Shown: one piece after another, positions 63,475 through 64,000 of the stretch
Layout of the letters: every line of letters begins with the position of its first letter
Numbering within the stretch: position 1 is the stretch's first letter
Assembly: GCF_907165205.1 (NCBI RefSeq)
Contig: NC_058193.1
Coordinates: 10,516,544 to 10,580,543, forward strand
Length of the DNA: 64,000 nucleotides
Direction: 5' to 3'
Source: Coccinella septempunctata
Taxonomy: Eukaryota > Arthropoda > Insecta > Coleoptera > Coccinellidae
Translations under genes and position numbers: made by a program
The notes under the pieces: model-generated
Told to the model about the DNA's origin: nothing
Databases searched by the model: none
The model's input: the letters and a program-made list of their open reading frames with translations, nothing else

Positions 63475-64000
63475 GAATTAAGGATTTTTGCCTTGCTCTC
63501 TTTTTCTGCTAGATGAATATGTTCGTTCTATGCAATTTCCAGACTTGTCCTATACATTGTTAAATGTCTCACAGGATAAATAAAGATTTATTATTATTAT
63601 TATTATTAAATCCTCTGCGCAGTTCTAGAACCATTCTCGGACTGTCCGAATACAGCTAATGAAACTACTGTTTTGAGAATCCAATTCTAAAAAGTTGGTG
63701 GGATACACCCTTCTGTACAGAAGAGGATTCATTAAGTTTCAATCAGTTTTTGAAAAATAACGAGAATTAAAAAAAAAGGTATGTTAAGTTTGTATAAATG
63801 ATTCGCATGTTCTCGAACCTTCTAATGTTACATATAAAGTTTCTAATGAAATATTCACATAACTGTCTTCTGCTTTCAGTTTTAATTTTACTCAATTGAA
63901 GCACGGATCAGTTACTATGACTTTCTATAATTATTACTTGTAGATAGTAGAACTAACTTAAAAGATTTTGTCAAAAGGTGTTGCTCTGTATTATTATCTA

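Larger units (their letters stand above)
60720..63608 (+). mobile_element. 5'-truncated Jockey-like LINE, (ATT)n tail
   Basis: A plus-strand LINE with endonuclease, RT and 3' tail GATAAATAAAGATTTATTATT followed by (ATT)n to 63608. ORF1 and the first part of the endonuclease are missing. It is related to the degenerate LINE at 32114-37890. The 5' border is approximate. Confidence 0.85.
60609..63655. mobile_element. MITE with CTGTATTCGG ends, split by a LINE
   Basis: Left end (CTGG)CTGTATTCGG..ACAGTCCGAGAATTGTTCTA and right end (inverted) CTGTATTCGGACAGTCCGAG then AATGGTTCTAGAACTGCGCA. CTAATG is duplicated at 60603-60608 and 63656-63661. Once the LINE is removed only about 150 bp of MITE remains. 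Confidence 0.75.
59405..63777 (+). pseudogene. Decayed multi-exon gene resembling DUF4806 proteins
   Basis: The ATG at 59405 opens MEPHNKKITWTIVKFTDNSS. After a frame change comes LTAAISAHEIDTYWPSHEVQ (59510-59575) and a charged block (KKITASVSEEEEDFIPKKPK near 59760). A small exon-like TVLDPITVPEVL lies between TTTTCAG and GTGAGT (59886-59922), and another after TTTACAG at 60025. At 60504-60605, after TTATTGCAG, is FEAAVFLRSVVMELSHDVKN. Beyond the MITE/LINE insertion, PILKSWWDTPFCTEEDSLSF and NQFLKNNEN (63680-63770) match the DUF4806 core pattern, with donor GTATGTT at 63779. The WTIVKF...YWP start plus this core is the layout of that group, as I remember it. Frame changes indicate a pseudogene. 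Confidence 0.45.

Overview
The window is a transposon graveyard from an animal genome, almost certainly an arthropod and most likely an insect. It is AT-rich, has no bacterial-style gene packing, carries short GT..AG introns, and holds the mix of Jockey-type LINEs, BEL/Pao, Gypsy, Copia, Penelope, mariner and Crypton-like sequence typical of large insect genomes. I found no convincing conserved housekeeping gene. I cannot name the species.

1-28 kb: a Gypsy pol relic (1-1870), then a four-level nest. A Gypsy element on the + strand (2546-22678) was split inside its reverse transcriptase by a Jockey-like LINE on the - strand (3618-18394). That LINE was split inside its own reverse transcriptase by a TIR DNA transposon (4839-15592). 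The transposon was entered by a BEL element with identical LTRs (8698-14517). Target duplications or restored reading frames support each level. The TIR transposon also carries what looks like a small three-exon gene (5691-7783, -). A second LINE (19942-22226) broke the Gypsy integrase. At 22679-27553 lies a decayed Crypton-type tyrosine recombinase gene with a 67-bp intron, into which a Copia element with identical LTRs inserted (23341-27224). The Copia is itself interrupted by another TIR element (24052-25818).

28-39.5 kb: a hAT-like MITE, a tRNA-like sequence, a Gypsy gag and LTR relic, LINE endonuclease and C-terminal relics, and a degenerate Jockey-like LINE (32114-37890). The LINE is pierced by a TA MITE, a solo LTR (4-bp target duplication) and a CACT-ended transposon with a 3-bp duplication that carries part of a repeated arthropod protein. 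A CACTA/EnSpm (Tnp2-type) transposase pseudogene follows.

39.6-58.5 kb: the most unusual locus. Long inverted arms of a CAGGGTGTCCC-ended TA transposon flank tandem 490-bp repeats. Each complete repeat has a recognisable type I hammerhead self-cleaving ribozyme, on the - strand in the left part and on the + strand in the right part, around an inversion point near 45,890. Next to the array is a truncated Penelope-like retroelement (RT plus GIY-YIG endonuclease) with inverted terminal repeats. An intact-looking Jockey-like LINE (ORF1 and ORF2) sits inside the array, a mariner deletion derivative lies in the right arm, and a BEL element, itself split by another LINE, sits in the last bases of the right arm.

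58.5-64 kb: a TA MITE, then a decayed multi-exon gene resembling the DUF4806 group, broken by a MITE that itself received a Jockey-like LINE.

Functionally the window is a record of mobile-element activity. Several copies with identical LTRs lack their own polymerase and must have moved with enzymes supplied by other copies, or lost them after insertion. The hammerhead array is the best candidate for a non-protein system that could still act, by cutting its own transcripts into 490-nt units.
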